Assembly: GCF_001598375.1 (NCBI RefSeq)
Contig: NZ_BCYV01000009.1
Location: forward strand, 247,686 to 311,685
DNA length: 64,000 nt
Reading direction: 5' to 3'
Source of the DNA: Novosphingobium capsulatum NBRC 12533
Lineage (GTDB): Bacteria; Pseudomonadota; Alphaproteobacteria; Sphingomonadales; Sphingomonadaceae
Part shown: piece by piece, positions 52,330-61,140 of the stretch
Numbering within the stretch: the stretch's first letter is position 1
Layout: every line of letters begins with the position of its first letter
Notes under the pieces: model-generated
What the model saw: only the letters and a program-made list of their open reading frames with translations
What the model was told of the DNA's origin: nothing
The model's database searches: none
Program-made: the position numbers and the translations under genes

Positions 52330-54609
52330 CTAGAACGTATTATCCCGCGGGAAGCCAACAGGTGGCAAACGTCCGGCGGCGCCGCGGGCGACCTTCCAGG
52401 GGAGGAGGTCCTTTTCCACGCGGGTGCGGCCGGTTTCGCCGCCCATGGCCCAGGTCAGACCGTCTTCCAGCTTGAGCGTGATGGCATCGGACAAGCCGCC
52501 ATCGCGATAGCGTTGCAGCGTCACCCCCTGCCCCTTGGCCAGGATCGGTACTTCCGACAGGGCAAAGATCACCAGCTTGCGGTTTTCGCCCACCACGGCG
52601 ACGTGATCATGTTTGGGCGCGATTTCCCGCACGATCTTGAGGCTGACACCGGGCTTGGTCGATACCACGCCGCGCCCTTTCCGGGTTTCGGCCAGCAGTT
52701 CGTCCATCTCGGCGGCAAAGCCGCGCCCGGTATTGGCGGCCAGCAGCAACTGCCCCTTGGGCCGATAGACCACCAGCGCCATAATGTGCGCGTCGGGATC
52801 GATATCGACCATGGTGCGGATCGGCTCGCCAAAGCCGCGCGCACCGGGCAGCTTGTCGGCGCCGAGCGTGTAGAACCGCCCATTGTCGAGCGCGACCAGC
52901 AGCTTGTCGGTGGTCTGCGCGTGCAAGACCCAGGCCGGGCCATCGCCTTCCTTGAACTTGAACTCGGTATCGAGCGGCAGATGCCCCTTGGCCGCGCGAA
53001 TCCAGCCGCGCGCCGAAAGCACGACGGTGACCGGCTCTTTCTCGATCATCGCATCCATCGAGAATTCGCGCGTCGGCGCGGCTTCGGCAATCGTGGTGCG
53101 GCGGCGGCCCAGCGCGGTTTCCGGGCCATATTCCTTGCGCAGCGCCGCCAGCTCACGCTTGAGCCGGGTGCGCTGGCGCGCCGGGCTTTCCAGCAGCTTG
53201 TTGAGATCGTCCTGCTCGGCCAGCAGGGCGTCGTGCTCGCGGCGCAATTCCATCTCTTCCAGCTTGCGCAAGCTGCGCAGGCGCATGTTGAGAATGGCTT
53301 CGGCCTGGCGATCGGTCAGGCCGAATTCGGCCATCATCACTGGCTTGGGCTCGTCCTCGGTACGGATGATCTCGATGATCCGATCGAGGTTGAGATAGGC
53401 AATGATATAGCCTTCGAGCAGTTCGAGCCGCGCGGCGATCTTGTCCAGCCGGTGCTGCGTCCGGCGCAGCATGATATCGATCTGGCTGACCACCCATTCC
53501 TGCAACAGCAGCTTCAGCCCCAGCACGCCCGGCGTGCGCTGCGAATCCAGCACGTTAAGGTTGAGGCCAAAGCGCGTTTCCAGATCGGTCAGCCGATAGA
53601 GCGATTCCTTGAGCAGTTCGGGATCGACATTGCGGCTCTTGGGCACGAGCACGATGCGGATGTGCTCGTCGCTTTCATCGCGCACGTCTTCCAGGATCGG
53701 TAGCTTCTTGTCGCCGATCAGGGCGGCGATCTGTTCGATCAGCTTGCCCTTTTGCACCATGTAGGGGATTTCGGAAATCACCAGCTGCCACTGGCCGCTG
53801 CCCAGCCGCTCGATCCCGCTGCCTTCCCAGGTGCCATCCTCGGCCCGGCCGGTCGAAAAGCGCCCGCGCACGCGGATCGAACCGCGCCCGGTTTCATAGG
53901 CAGCCGAAATTGCCGTCGGGCTATCGACGACCACGCCCCCGGTGGGGAAATCGGGGCCATGGAAAACTTCCATCAGCTGGGCATGTTCGGCGTGGGGATT
54001 GTCGATCAGCAAAAGCGTGGCATCGACGATCTCGGCCACGTTGTGGCTGGGAATGTTGGTGGCCATGCCCACGGCAATGCCGCTGGCACCATTGGCCAGC
54101 AGGTTGGGGAACAGCCCGGGAAAGATTTCCGGTTCCTGCTCCTCGCCATTGTAGGTCGGCAGGAAATCGACCGTGCCTTCGTCGAGCCCGGCCATCAGCC
54201 GGATCGCCGTCGCGGTCAGCCGCGCTTCGGTATAGCGATAGGCCGCCGCGTTATCGCCATCGATATTGCCGAAATTGCCCTGCCCCTCGACCAGCGGATA
54301 GCGCAGCGCGAAATCCTGGGCGAGGCGGACCATCGCGTCATAGACGCTGGCATCGCCATGCGGGTGATACTTGCCGATCACATCACCCACCACGCGCGCC
54401 GATTTCTTGAACGCGCCGTTGGGATCGAGTTTCAGCTGCCGCATCGCCCAGAGCAGGCGGCGATGCACGGGCTTCAAACCATCGCGCAGATCGGGCAGCG
54501 ATCGCGCCGTGATCGTGGACAGCGCATAGACCAGGTATCGCTCCGACAGGGCGGAGTCGAAGGGAGCATCGACGATAGCGTCGAACGGATCTTTGAAATC
54601 ATCGGCCAT
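52330..54609 (-). CDS. parC: DNA topoisomerase IV subunit A
   Basis: A 759-aa type IIA topoisomerase A subunit that decatenates daughter chromosomes with ParE. The active-site tyrosine is Tyr126 in YRYTEARLT, preceded by [14 protein letters not shown]. The quinolone-determining region reads [13 protein letters not shown], with Ala87 at the place of Escherichia coli ParC Ser80. The C-terminal part is shorter than in GyrA and lacks the GyrA box, which supports ParC. Start chosen at ATG 54609 ([10 protein letters not shown]). It is monocistronic; parE is not in the window. Confidence 0.94.
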   Translation of the reverse strand: MADDFKDPFDAIVDAPFDSALSERYLVYALSTITARSLPDLRDGLKPVHRRLLWAMRQLKLDPNGAFKKSARVVGDVIGKYHPHGDASVYDAMVRLAQDFALRYPLVEGQGNFGNIDGDNAAAYRYTEARLTATAIRLMAGLDEGTVDFLPTYNGEEQEPEIFPGLFPNLLANGASGIAVGMATNIPSHNVAEIVDATLLLIDNPHAEHAQLMEVFHGPDFPTGGVVVDSPTAISAAYETGRGSIRVRGRFSTGRAEDGTWEGSGIERLGSGQWQLVISEIPYMVQKGKLIEQIAALIGDKKLPILEDVRDESDEHIRIVLVPKSRNVDPELLKESLYRLTDLETRFGLNLNVLDSQRTPGVLGLKLLLQEWVVSQIDIMLRRTQHRLDKIAARLELLEGYIIAYLNLDRIIEIIRTEDEPKPVMMAEFGLTDRQAEAILNMRLRSLRKLEEMELRREHDALLAEQDDLNKLLESPARQRTRLKRELAALRKEYGPETALGRRRTTIAEAAPTREFSMDAMIEKEPVTVVLSARGWIRAAKGHLPLDTEFKFKEGDGPAWVLHAQTTDKLLVALDNGRFYTLGADKLPGARGFGEPIRTMVDIDPDAHIMALVVYRPKGQLLLAANTGRGFAAEMDELLAETRKGRGVVSTKPGVSLKIVREIAPKHDHVAVVGENRKLVIFALSEVPILAKGQGVTLQRYRDGGLSDAITLKLEDGLTWAMGGETGRTRVEKDLLPWKVARGAAGRLPPVGFPRDNTF

Positions 54610-54713
54610 GGCCGAATCCGTGTAGCAATACCGTGAACAAAACGAAACCTCCGGAACTGTCATCACGGCGGGCCATTGTGGGCAAGTACCCCCCGATTAG
54701 ACGGAGAATGACC

Positions 54714-55310
54714 ATGGCCAAACGCGTGCTGATCCTGGCGACCGACGGCTTTGAACAATCCGAACTGCTTGAACCGAAAAAGGCGCTGGAAGCAGCCGGC
54801 ATCGAAACCGTAGTCGCCAGCCCCAAGACCGGCTCGATCAAGGGCTGGAACCACACCGACTGGGGCGAAAGCGTCAAGGTGGACATGCGCCTCGACGCGG
54901 TGGAAGCAGATGACTTCGACGCCCTGCTGCTGCCCGGCGGCCAGATGAACCCCGATGCGCTGCGGCTCGAATCCCGCGTGATCGAGCTGGTCGAGGAATT
55001 CGACGACATGGACAAGCCGATCGCGGCGATCTGCCACGGCCCCTGGCTATTGGTGGAAGCCGACATCATCGATGGCCGCACGGTAACCGGCTGGCCCTCG
55101 ATCCGCACCGACCTGGAAAATGCCGGGGCCGATGTGGTGGACCAGGCCGTGGCGATCGACGGCAACCTCATCACCAGCCGCAAGCCCGATGACATCCCCA
55201 TGTTTGCCCAGGCGCTGATCGATGCGCTGGAGGAAGACGAGGAAGAAGAGGACGAAAAGGGCTGGGAGGAAGAGGAAGAAGGCCTGCTGGAAGACGAAGA
55301 CGAAGACTAA
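54714..55310 (+). CDS. DJ-1/PfpI family protein with a polyacidic C-terminal tail
   Basis: A 198-aa protein of the PfpI/DJ-1 fold. The nucleophile Cys107 lies in AAICHGPWLL with His108, and Glu14 in FEQSELLEP completes the usual triad. Family members are proteases, deglycases or chaperones; activity cannot be assigned. Residues 173-198 are 20 of 26 Glu/Asp (EEDEEEEDEKGWEEEEE then EDEDED), which is not a usual feature. Start chosen at ATG 54714, seven bases after GGAG. It is divergent from parC, and its end overlaps the convergent acyltransferase gene by four bases. Confidence 0.9.
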   Translation: MAKRVLILATDGFEQSELLEPKKALEAAGIETVVASPKTGSIKGWNHTDWGESVKVDMRLDAVEADDFDALLLPGGQMNPDALRLESRVIELVEEFDDMDKPIAAICHGPWLLVEADIIDGRTVTGWPSIRTDLENAGADVVDQAVAIDGNLITSRKPDDIPMFAQALIDALEEDEEEEDEKGWEEEEEGLLEDEDED

Positions 55311-56419
55311 CGCTGCAAGGCCAGACGCCCGCCGCTGAGCCATTGCGCCAGCGGCGGGCTGATGGCCACAAGCAGCCTGCCCAGCAAGAGCGTGGCGCCC
55401 AGCGCCAGCAGTGGCTGGGCCAGCAGGAACAAGGGATAGGCCGGCGCTCCCAGCGGGCCAGTCAGGCGGCCGATGGCAGGGCCAGCGCACCAGATCAGGA
55501 TCAGGTGACAGCAGAACAGCAGGAACATCGCCGGCTCCAGCCGCAGCAGCACGCCCCCGGCGCGCGTGGCAGCAAGGCGCCAGGCCAACGCCCAGAAGCA
55601 CAGCGCCGTGGCGCCGCGCATGGCCAGATCGACCGCCGCCATGAGCAAGGGCGACGCCAGCCCCTGCGCTTCGCCATAGAGTTCCAGCCAGATTTTCACC
55701 CCCGATAGCGCCAGATAGGGTGCCAGGATCAGCACCAGCGGCGCGCCGGCAATCCGTGCAGCCGCATCGTGCCGGCGCACCAGCATGCCCAGGACAAAGA
55801 AACCCAGGATGGACGGGCGCTGCAACAGCGGGAAAACCGGCGGCGCCAGGCTCCACGCCAGGGCGGCAACCGCCACCACCGCCAGCGTGCGATCGCCCTG
55901 CCGCACCAGCAGCGGCGCGGCGAGCAGGCAGACGAACAGATCGCGCAGGAACGGCATCTGCACGTTGATCTCGTTCGGGTGGGCAAGGCCGGTCAACTCG
56001 TTGGCCAACCAGCCCCACGACGTGGGCTGCGGCGCATAGAGCAACCCAAGGTAGGCAGCGCCCGATACCACGACGATGGCAATGGCATTCCATGCCAGCA
56101 TCGGCACGACCACGGTGCGCGCCTTGCCGGCAAGGAATGCCCGCGCGCCGCGCCGCGCCAGCGACGGGCCCACCAGCCAGCCCGACACCAGGCTGAGCAG
56201 CGGCACCGACGAGCGCGCCAAGAGTTCGATCAGGCCCCAGCGCAACAGGCCCTGCGGCGTATGGTCGAGCGCGGTCAACGCCGGGCCATAGAGCCCGGTC
56301 CAGGCGTGGACATAGACAATACCCAGGATGCACAGCACGCGGGCCAGGCCGATCGCGCGCGAGGTACGGACGCGGGTATCGGCAAACGACTGGCTTTCCT
56401 GAAACACGGGCGCTGACAT
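55307..56419 (-). CDS. Acyltransferase 3 family membrane protein (OpgC-like)
   Basis: A 370-aa polytopic membrane protein. The N-terminal block SRAIGLARVLCILGIVYVHAW carries the Arg and His typical of acyltransferase-3 proteins, and SVPLLSLVSGWLVG follows. About ten hydrophobic helices are seen. The family acylates extracytoplasmic glycans such as glucans or lipopolysaccharide; the acceptor is not identifiable. It is a second member of this family in the window (see 33096-34235), but with little sequence similarity to it. Confidence 0.85.
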   Translation of the reverse strand: MSAPVFQESQSFADTRVRTSRAIGLARVLCILGIVYVHAWTGLYGPALTALDHTPQGLLRWGLIELLARSSVPLLSLVSGWLVGPSLARRGARAFLAGKARTVVVPMLAWNAIAIVVVSGAAYLGLLYAPQPTSWGWLANELTGLAHPNEINVQMPFLRDLFVCLLAAPLLVRQGDRTLAVVAVAALAWSLAPPVFPLLQRPSILGFFVLGMLVRRHDAAARIAGAPLVLILAPYLALSGVKIWLELYGEAQGLASPLLMAAVDLAMRGATALCFWALAWRLAATRAGGVLLRLEPAMFLLFCCHLILIWCAGPAIGRLTGPLGAPAYPLFLLAQPLLALGATLLLGRLLVAISPPLAQWLSGGRLALQR

Positions 56420-56430
56420 CCTTCATCGAC

Positions 56431-56459
56431 GCCCCGCCACGCGATGAACGCGGCGGGGC
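56431..56459 (-). terminator. GC-rich hairpin downstream of the Cache-domain gene
   Basis: The arms gccccgcc (56431-56438) and ggcggggc (56452-56459) pair with an inner cgc/gcg extension and a loop around atgaa. No T-tract follows. It lies about 70 bp beyond the end of the Cache-domain gene and just upstream of the acyltransferase start. Confidence 0.45.
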
Positions 56460-56528
56460 CGTGGATGTCAAACCCGTCAGGCGGCCAAACGTGCCCCGCA
56501 CGCGGCCAAGCCCGATCAGCCCTGGTTA

Positions 56529-57005
56529 TCAGCCGGCATAGTACCCCACGCCGACAATGTGGTCGCCCACGCGCTGGACCAGCGAGCGCTTGTGCTCCAC
56601 CCGGTTGTCCACACGGTTGAGCCAGACATAGTCCACCCGACCGCCGTCCTTGGCCTTGGCGAGCGCGATCATGTCCTGCACGAAGGGGCGGCCTTCGGCA
56701 TCGGTCATGGCGCTGGCATCGCTGCCAGCAAGCTTGGGATCGGCACCCGACGCTTCATAGCGGCCGGTCATACTGAACACGAAAACGTACAGCTCACGGG
56801 TGTGGAACGGGCCGTTGGGATCGTTGAATTCGGCAAAGGCCTTGGGCGCGCCAACGCCTTTCACTTCGGCCACCGCGCGTGAGAGCAGCGCCTGGGCATC
56901 GGCCGATCCGGCATGGGCGGCAGCCTGGGCCGGCACGGACGCCAGCGGCACGGTAACACAGGCCATGGCACAGGCCAGGATCAGGCGGGGAAACGTGGGC
57001 AACAT
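56529..57005 (-). CDS. Secreted Cache-domain protein
   Basis: A 158-aa protein with a Sec signal peptide (LILACAMACVTVPLASVPAQA, cleavage near residue 28) and a single small-molecule-binding Cache domain: KAFAEFNDPNGPFHTRELYVFVFSM, GRPFVQDMIALAKAKDGGRVDYVW and HKRSLVQRVGDHIVGVGYY. Free-standing periplasmic Cache proteins are thought to bind carboxylates or amines; the role here is unknown. Start chosen at ATG 57005 with GGAGG upstream. It has no associated kinase or chemoreceptor in the window. Confidence 0.85.
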   Translation of the reverse strand: MLPTFPRLILACAMACVTVPLASVPAQAAAHAGSADAQALLSRAVAEVKGVGAPKAFAEFNDPNGPFHTRELYVFVFSMTGRYEASGADPKLAGSDASAMTDAEGRPFVQDMIALAKAKDGGRVDYVWLNRVDNRVEHKRSLVQRVGDHIVGVGYYAG

Positions 57006-57227
57006 TGGTCGAGCCTCCTTGGACGCATGGGTCAAACGCCCCGGAAGGAACGCCGCGCGGCGGACTATCGCGCGATCCCCCTTGGGTGAGGCCGGATGTG
57101 CCATGCGCTGGCGGCGGTGTCGGTGCGATAGATCAATTGGCGCAAATTTGCCGGAACCATCGTGCGCGCCACCCCTTGATCAGGAACTGGCAGACAGTGC
57201 CGATGACTTTGGCCCAGGAGAACGACG

Positions 57228-57407
57228 ATGCCGCAAGGCAGCAAAGACGCCTATACCGACAAGCAGAAACGCAAGGCGGAGCACATCGAGGAGAGCTATG
57301 AAGCGCGCGGCGTAGAACCCAAGGAAGCCGAAGCGCGCGCCTGGGCCACCGTCAACAAGCAGGACGGCGGCGGCAACAAATCGGGTTCGGGCCGCAAGCA
57401 CGGCTGA
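57228..57407 (+). CDS. Small hydrophilic protein resembling 'plasmid stabilisation' family members
   Basis: A 59-aa highly charged protein: YTDKQKRKAEHIEESYEARG, then EAEARAWATVNKQDGGGNKSGSGRKHG. This pattern recurs in short alphaproteobacterial proteins commonly labelled plasmid stabilisation protein, although no such function is established. CAGGAG lies about 10 bases before the ATG. It is a single-gene unit in the gap between the Cache gene and the Mla operon. The C-terminus is glycine- and lysine-rich, as in stress-related hydrophilic proteins. Confidence 0.75.
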   Translation: MPQGSKDAYTDKQKRKAEHIEESYEARGVEPKEAEARAWATVNKQDGGGNKSGSGRKHG

Positions 57408-57431
57408 CCACAGCCGCGCCCCGGCGCCCGA

Positions 57432-58034
57432 TCACCCCAGCCAGTCGACCACCTGGCGCGCCACGTCGTTGGCAGCCTGATTCAGCGCCGGGCCGATGGC
57501 TGCGGCATCGTCGCTGACATTGGGCACGCGCGCCTCGAAGCGGCGGGTCTCTATCTGGCCGCCCGGTGCTTCCTTCACGGCGTCAAAGCGCACCACGGCG
57601 CTGTGGCTCGGCAGGTCATAGCCCATGGCCAGCAGGCGGCCCGAAAGCCGCTGCTGCCACTGGTCGATATCGCTTTCCACCACCAGGCGGCCGCCCTTGG
57701 CGCGCAGGGTTTCGGCGATCAGGTGCTGCAACTGGCGCGCCGGGCGTTCGACCCACTGTGTCTTCTTGATGTAGGCGACGTTGCTGGCATCGATCTGCAC
57801 TGGCACGCGCAGAACCGAGACGCGCGCATCGGCCGAAGGCTCCATCACCACGACAGACTTGGCCAGCGTGCCCGAGGCGCCCTGCCCGGCTGGAACCGTG
57901 GCATCAGAGCTGAGCGCCAGCAGCGTGGCAGGCGCCTTGCCACCGATGCTGACACAGCCCGACAGGCTGAGGGCAGCCACCAGCAGCGCACCGAGAGCCG
58001 GGCGCGAGGCGGGGATGAGCGGGCGAAACGGCAT
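57432..58034 (-). CDS. ABC-type transport auxiliary lipoprotein (Mla/PqiC-like)
   Basis: A 200-aa lipoprotein with the lipobox LSGC near residue 27 and a mature domain of the ABC-type transport auxiliary lipoprotein family (SVVVMEPSADARVSVLRVPVQIDASNVAYIKKTQWVERPARQLQHLIAETL). It is the last gene of the mlaE-mlaF-mlaD cluster, 36 bp after mlaD. It probably anchors the transporter to the outer membrane, in place of MlaA or PqiC. Start chosen at ATG 58034 with GGGGGA upstream. Confidence 0.87.
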   Translation of the reverse strand: MPFRPLIPASRPALGALLVAALSLSGCVSIGGKAPATLLALSSDATVPAGQGASGTLAKSVVVMEPSADARVSVLRVPVQIDASNVAYIKKTQWVERPARQLQHLIAETLRAKGGRLVVESDIDQWQQRLSGRLLAMGYDLPSHSAVVRFDAVKEAPGGQIETRRFEARVPNVSDDAAAIGPALNQAANDVARQVVDWLG

Positions 58035-58070
58035 GTCAAATTCCCCCAGTGGAGATCTATGGCGCAACGA

Positions 58071-59009
58071 TCAGTGCTTGTAGTCGGGCAGCTTGGGGCT
58101 GCCGACCACGCTGCTGACGCCGCGATCGTTGATGCGATCGGTCAATTCACGCAAGGAACGGGTGGTGGCCTGAAGATCACGCAGCGCCGCATCGGCTGCC
58201 GGGAGCGTCTGCTGGTCAAACCGCTTGAGCCCCGGCTGCGCAGACTTGGCCGTATCATTGAGTGCATCGGCCGCCGCCTGGGCAGACTTGAGCGTATCGC
58301 GCAGCTGCTTGGCCAGGCCATTGCCTTGGTCGTTGAGCAGATTATCGGCCGAACCAGCAACCTTTTCAAAGGCCGACAGGGTATAGGTCGCCTGGCGCAG
58401 CGTGGACTGCAGCTCGGCCAGGGTGCGCTGCACCTGCGGCGAGGCATCGGCCAGGTTGGCAGTCATCTTGTCGGTATGCGCCAGGATGTTCTCGATCGAC
58501 TTCTGGTTCTTGTCAGACAGCACCATGGTCAGGCGCTCGGTCAGGGTGGCCAGGCGCTCCAGCAGCAGCGGCGCGTTGGACAGGATTTCGCCCAGGCCCG
58601 AACGCTTGGTCGGGATCACGGGCGCCCCTTCCGGTCCAGGCTGGTCAATCGGCGGCGCGCCCTTGACGGCGCCGGCCAGCTGGATCGTGGAAACGCCGGT
58701 AAAGCTGCCCTGGATGCTGGCAGTGGTGCCCATCAGGATCGGCACGCGCTTGTCGATGGCGATGCGCACGCGCACGAACTCCGGGTCTTTCTCCCACAGT
58801 TCGATATCTTTCACCTGGCCCGAGGGCACGCCCGAAAACGACACTTCCGATCCCTTGGCCAGGCCATCGACCGATTGCTTGAAGAAGATGTCGTATTCGT
58901 TCTGCGCGTTCTGGTTCAGCCGCGCGATCCAGATGGTGAGCACCGCCGCGCCGATCAGCAGCAGCAGCGTGACGGCCCCGACCCAGATATGGTTTGCCCG
59001 CGTTTCCAT
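58071..59009 (-). CDS. MCE/MlaD family substrate-binding protein
   Basis: A 312-aa protein with one N-terminal membrane helix (about 9-28) and an MCE domain (about 38-118: DIFFKQSVDGLAKGSEVSFSGVPSGQVKDI, then TASIQGSFTGVSTIQLAG). The rest (about 140-300) is a long helical region rich in Leu, Ala and Gln, which probably forms the hydrophobic lipid channel. It delivers phospholipids between the outer membrane and MlaE. It is three bases after the ATPase gene. Confidence 0.92.
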   Translation of the reverse strand: METRANHIWVGAVTLLLLIGAAVLTIWIARLNQNAQNEYDIFFKQSVDGLAKGSEVSFSGVPSGQVKDIELWEKDPEFVRVRIAIDKRVPILMGTTASIQGSFTGVSTIQLAGAVKGAPPIDQPGPEGAPVIPTKRSGLGEILSNAPLLLERLATLTERLTMVLSDKNQKSIENILAHTDKMTANLADASPQVQRTLAELQSTLRQATYTLSAFEKVAGSADNLLNDQGNGLAKQLRDTLKSAQAAADALNDTAKSAQPGLKRFDQQTLPAADAALRDLQATTRSLRELTDRINDRGVSSVVGSPKLPDYKH

Positions 59010-59012
59010 CGC

Positions 59013-59891
59013 TTATTCCTGTTCCATCGCGGAGGTGGCCGCCTCGGGATTGGGTTTTACCACATGGGCCGCTTCGCGATCTTGCGCATCCTTGGCCGCC
59101 CGACCGCGCGGTCCGTTGAAGTATTCCTGGATCCATGGGTGATCCAGCGCCAGCAGTTCGGGGATCGTGCCCACGGCAATCACCTTCTTGTCGGCGAGCA
59201 CCGCCACCCGATCGCAGATTTCATAGAGCGTATCGAGATCGTGGGTGATCAGGAACACGGTCAGTCCCAAGGTTTCCTGCAGGCTGCGGATCAGGGTATC
59301 GAACGCGGCAGCCCCGATCGGGTCGAGCCCGGCGGTCGGCTCGTCCAGGAACAGCAGTTCCGGATCGAGCGCCAGCGCGCGCGCCAGGCCAGCGCGCTTC
59401 TTCATCCCGCCCGAAAGCTCTGACGGATACTTGCTGGTGGCATTGGCCGGCAGGCCCGACAGCAGCACCTTGTAGCGCGCGATTTCGTGGCGCAGTTCGT
59501 CGGTGATCTCGGGATAGAACTCGCGCAGCGGCACCTCGACGTTTTCCGCCACGGTCAGCGTGGAAAACAGCGCCCCGCCCTGGAACAGCACGCCCCACTG
59601 GCTGCGGATATCGATATCGTCATCATCGCGCGCGTCGGTGATCGAGCGGCCGAGCACTTCGATCGAACCTTCCTGCGGAATCTGCAGGCCGATGATCGAG
59701 CGCATGAGCACCGATTTGCCGGTGCCCGAGCCACCCACCACGCCGATGATCTCGCCCCGCTTCACATCGAGATCGAGACCGTCGTGGATCACATGGTCGT
59801 CAAAGCGATTGACCAGCCCACGCACGCGGATCGGGTAATCGCCTTCGAATTCGTCGGGGATCGGCGCCAGGTGCGCCTGGGGATCATGCAT
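59013..59891 (-). CDS. Lipid ABC transporter ATP-binding protein, MlaF type
   Basis: A 292-aa ATPase. Walker A GGSGTGKSVLMRSIIG, the Q-loop near VLFQGGALFSTLTV, the signature LSGGMKKRAGLARAL, and Walker B LLFLDEPTAGLDP with the H-loop THDLDT are all present. The LSGGMKKR variant is typical of MlaF/Ttg2A ATPases. The C-terminus has an extra acidic/basic tail of about 40 residues. It powers the lipid transporter with the permease encoded three bases upstream. Confidence 0.94.
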   Translation of the reverse strand: MHDPQAHLAPIPDEFEGDYPIRVRGLVNRFDDHVIHDGLDLDVKRGEIIGVVGGSGTGKSVLMRSIIGLQIPQEGSIEVLGRSITDARDDDDIDIRSQWGVLFQGGALFSTLTVAENVEVPLREFYPEITDELRHEIARYKVLLSGLPANATSKYPSELSGGMKKRAGLARALALDPELLFLDEPTAGLDPIGAAAFDTLIRSLQETLGLTVFLITHDLDTLYEICDRVAVLADKKVIAVGTIPELLALDHPWIQEYFNGPRGRAAKDAQDREAAHVVKPNPEAATSAMEQE

Positions 59892-59894
59892 GGC

Positions 59895-61013
59895 TCATCC
59901 CCAGCCGATCTTGGTGAAGAACACCGCAAAGAAGGCGTCGAGCACGATCACGGTAAAGATCGCCAGAACCACGGCAGAGGTGGTGCGCGTGCCCACCTCT
60001 TCGGCATTGGTCTTGACCTGCATGCCCTGGTAGCAGCCGGCGAGCGCGACGATCAGGCCGAACACCGGCCCCTTGACCAGCCCGACCCACACGTCGTGGA
60101 TCGGCACCACTTCCTGGATGCGCGCCAGGAAGGTGAGGAACGGAATGCCCAGCGACACCGAGCCGAGAAACGCCCCGCCGATGATGCCCAGCACCGAGGA
60201 ATAGATGCCCAGCAGGGGCAGCATGATCATCGTTGCCAGGATGCGCGGCAGCACCAGCGCCTCGGTCGGCGAAACGCCGATCGTGCGCATGGCGTCCACT
60301 TCCTCGGTCAGCTTCATCGTGCCCAGCTGCGCGGCAAAGGCCGATCCCGATCGCCCGGCGACCATGATCGCGGTCATCAGGATGCCCAGCTCACGCAGGG
60401 TCAGGCGGCCGACGAGGTTGATCGTATAGATTTCCGCGCCGAACTGCTGCAGCTGCACCGCCCCCTGCTGCGCGATCACCACGCCTACCAAAAAGCTCAT
60501 CAGCCCGACGATGCCGAGCGCGTTGACACCCACCAGTTCCATCTGATGGACAAGCGCAAGCCCGCGAAAGCGGCGCGGATGGCGCAGCGTCATGCCGATC
60601 GCCGAAATCGCCTGGCCCAGGAAGCCAATGATCTGCAGGAACCCCACCGCCAGCGCAATGACCATCTTGCCCACTTCATCGGGCACGCGCTCAATCAGCG
60701 GCAGGCGCGGAGCGCGGATGCTTTCGCGGTTTTCGTCGGCCTTGCTGATCGCGTTGATCAGGCGTTCGGCCTCGTCGCGGCAATTGACGATCTTGGCGCC
60801 GAGCTGCTGTGACAGGCGCCACACCGTCCAGGCGCCAACGGTGTCCATGCGTTCCACGTCGCTGACGTCGATCTCGTCCACCGGATCGGCGATCTGGCGC
60901 AGGCGCCGGTCGACCAGACCCAGGGAAGATACCACCATCGGGCCGCTGAAATGCAGCACATTGCCGCCACCGCCCTGGCCCGGCTCTATCGTGAAATCGG
61001 CTAAGGCTCTCAT
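59895..61013 (-). CDS. Lipid ABC transporter permease MlaE with N-terminal STAS-like domain
   Basis: A 372-aa protein. The first about 110 residues form a STAS-like domain (GNVLHFSGPMVVSSLGLVDRRLRQ and VDEIDVSDVERMDTVGAWTVWRLSQQL), which in other bacteria is a separate MlaB subunit. The rest is the MlaE permease with VNALGIVGLMSFLVGVVIAQQGAVQLQQFGA and RLTLRELGILMTAIMVAGRSGSAFAAQLGTMKLTEEVDAM. It heads the operon. Start chosen at ATG 61013 with GGGCAGG upstream; it is divergent from valS. Confidence 0.93.
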   Translation of the reverse strand: MRALADFTIEPGQGGGGNVLHFSGPMVVSSLGLVDRRLRQIADPVDEIDVSDVERMDTVGAWTVWRLSQQLGAKIVNCRDEAERLINAISKADENRESIRAPRLPLIERVPDEVGKMVIALAVGFLQIIGFLGQAISAIGMTLRHPRRFRGLALVHQMELVGVNALGIVGLMSFLVGVVIAQQGAVQLQQFGAEIYTINLVGRLTLRELGILMTAIMVAGRSGSAFAAQLGTMKLTEEVDAMRTIGVSPTEALVLPRILATMIMLPLLGIYSSVLGIIGGAFLGSVSLGIPFLTFLARIQEVVPIHDVWVGLVKGPVFGLIVALAGCYQGMQVKTNAEEVGTRTTSAVVLAIFTVIVLDAFFAVFFTKIGWG

Positions 61014-61140
61014 CCTGCCCACTTCATGGGCGAAAATGGAGGGGGCGACAAGTGCATCACGTGCGGCGAAACGCAGGAAGCGGCTTTTCCGTTCCCGCCG
61101 CCGCTTGCGATAGTGGGCGGCAACTGGCAAGGCGCCAGCC

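Noticed and set aside
52513..53703. Plus-strand open frame of 396 codons opposite parC
   Set aside because: It lies wholly inside the topoisomerase gene and has no motif or ribosome-binding site.
55047..56501. Minus-strand open frame of 484 codons overlapping the acyltransferase gene in another frame
   Set aside because: The 370-aa frame from 56419 shows membrane helices and acyltransferase-3 motifs. The longer frame is Gly/Ala/Arg-rich and runs into the PfpI gene.
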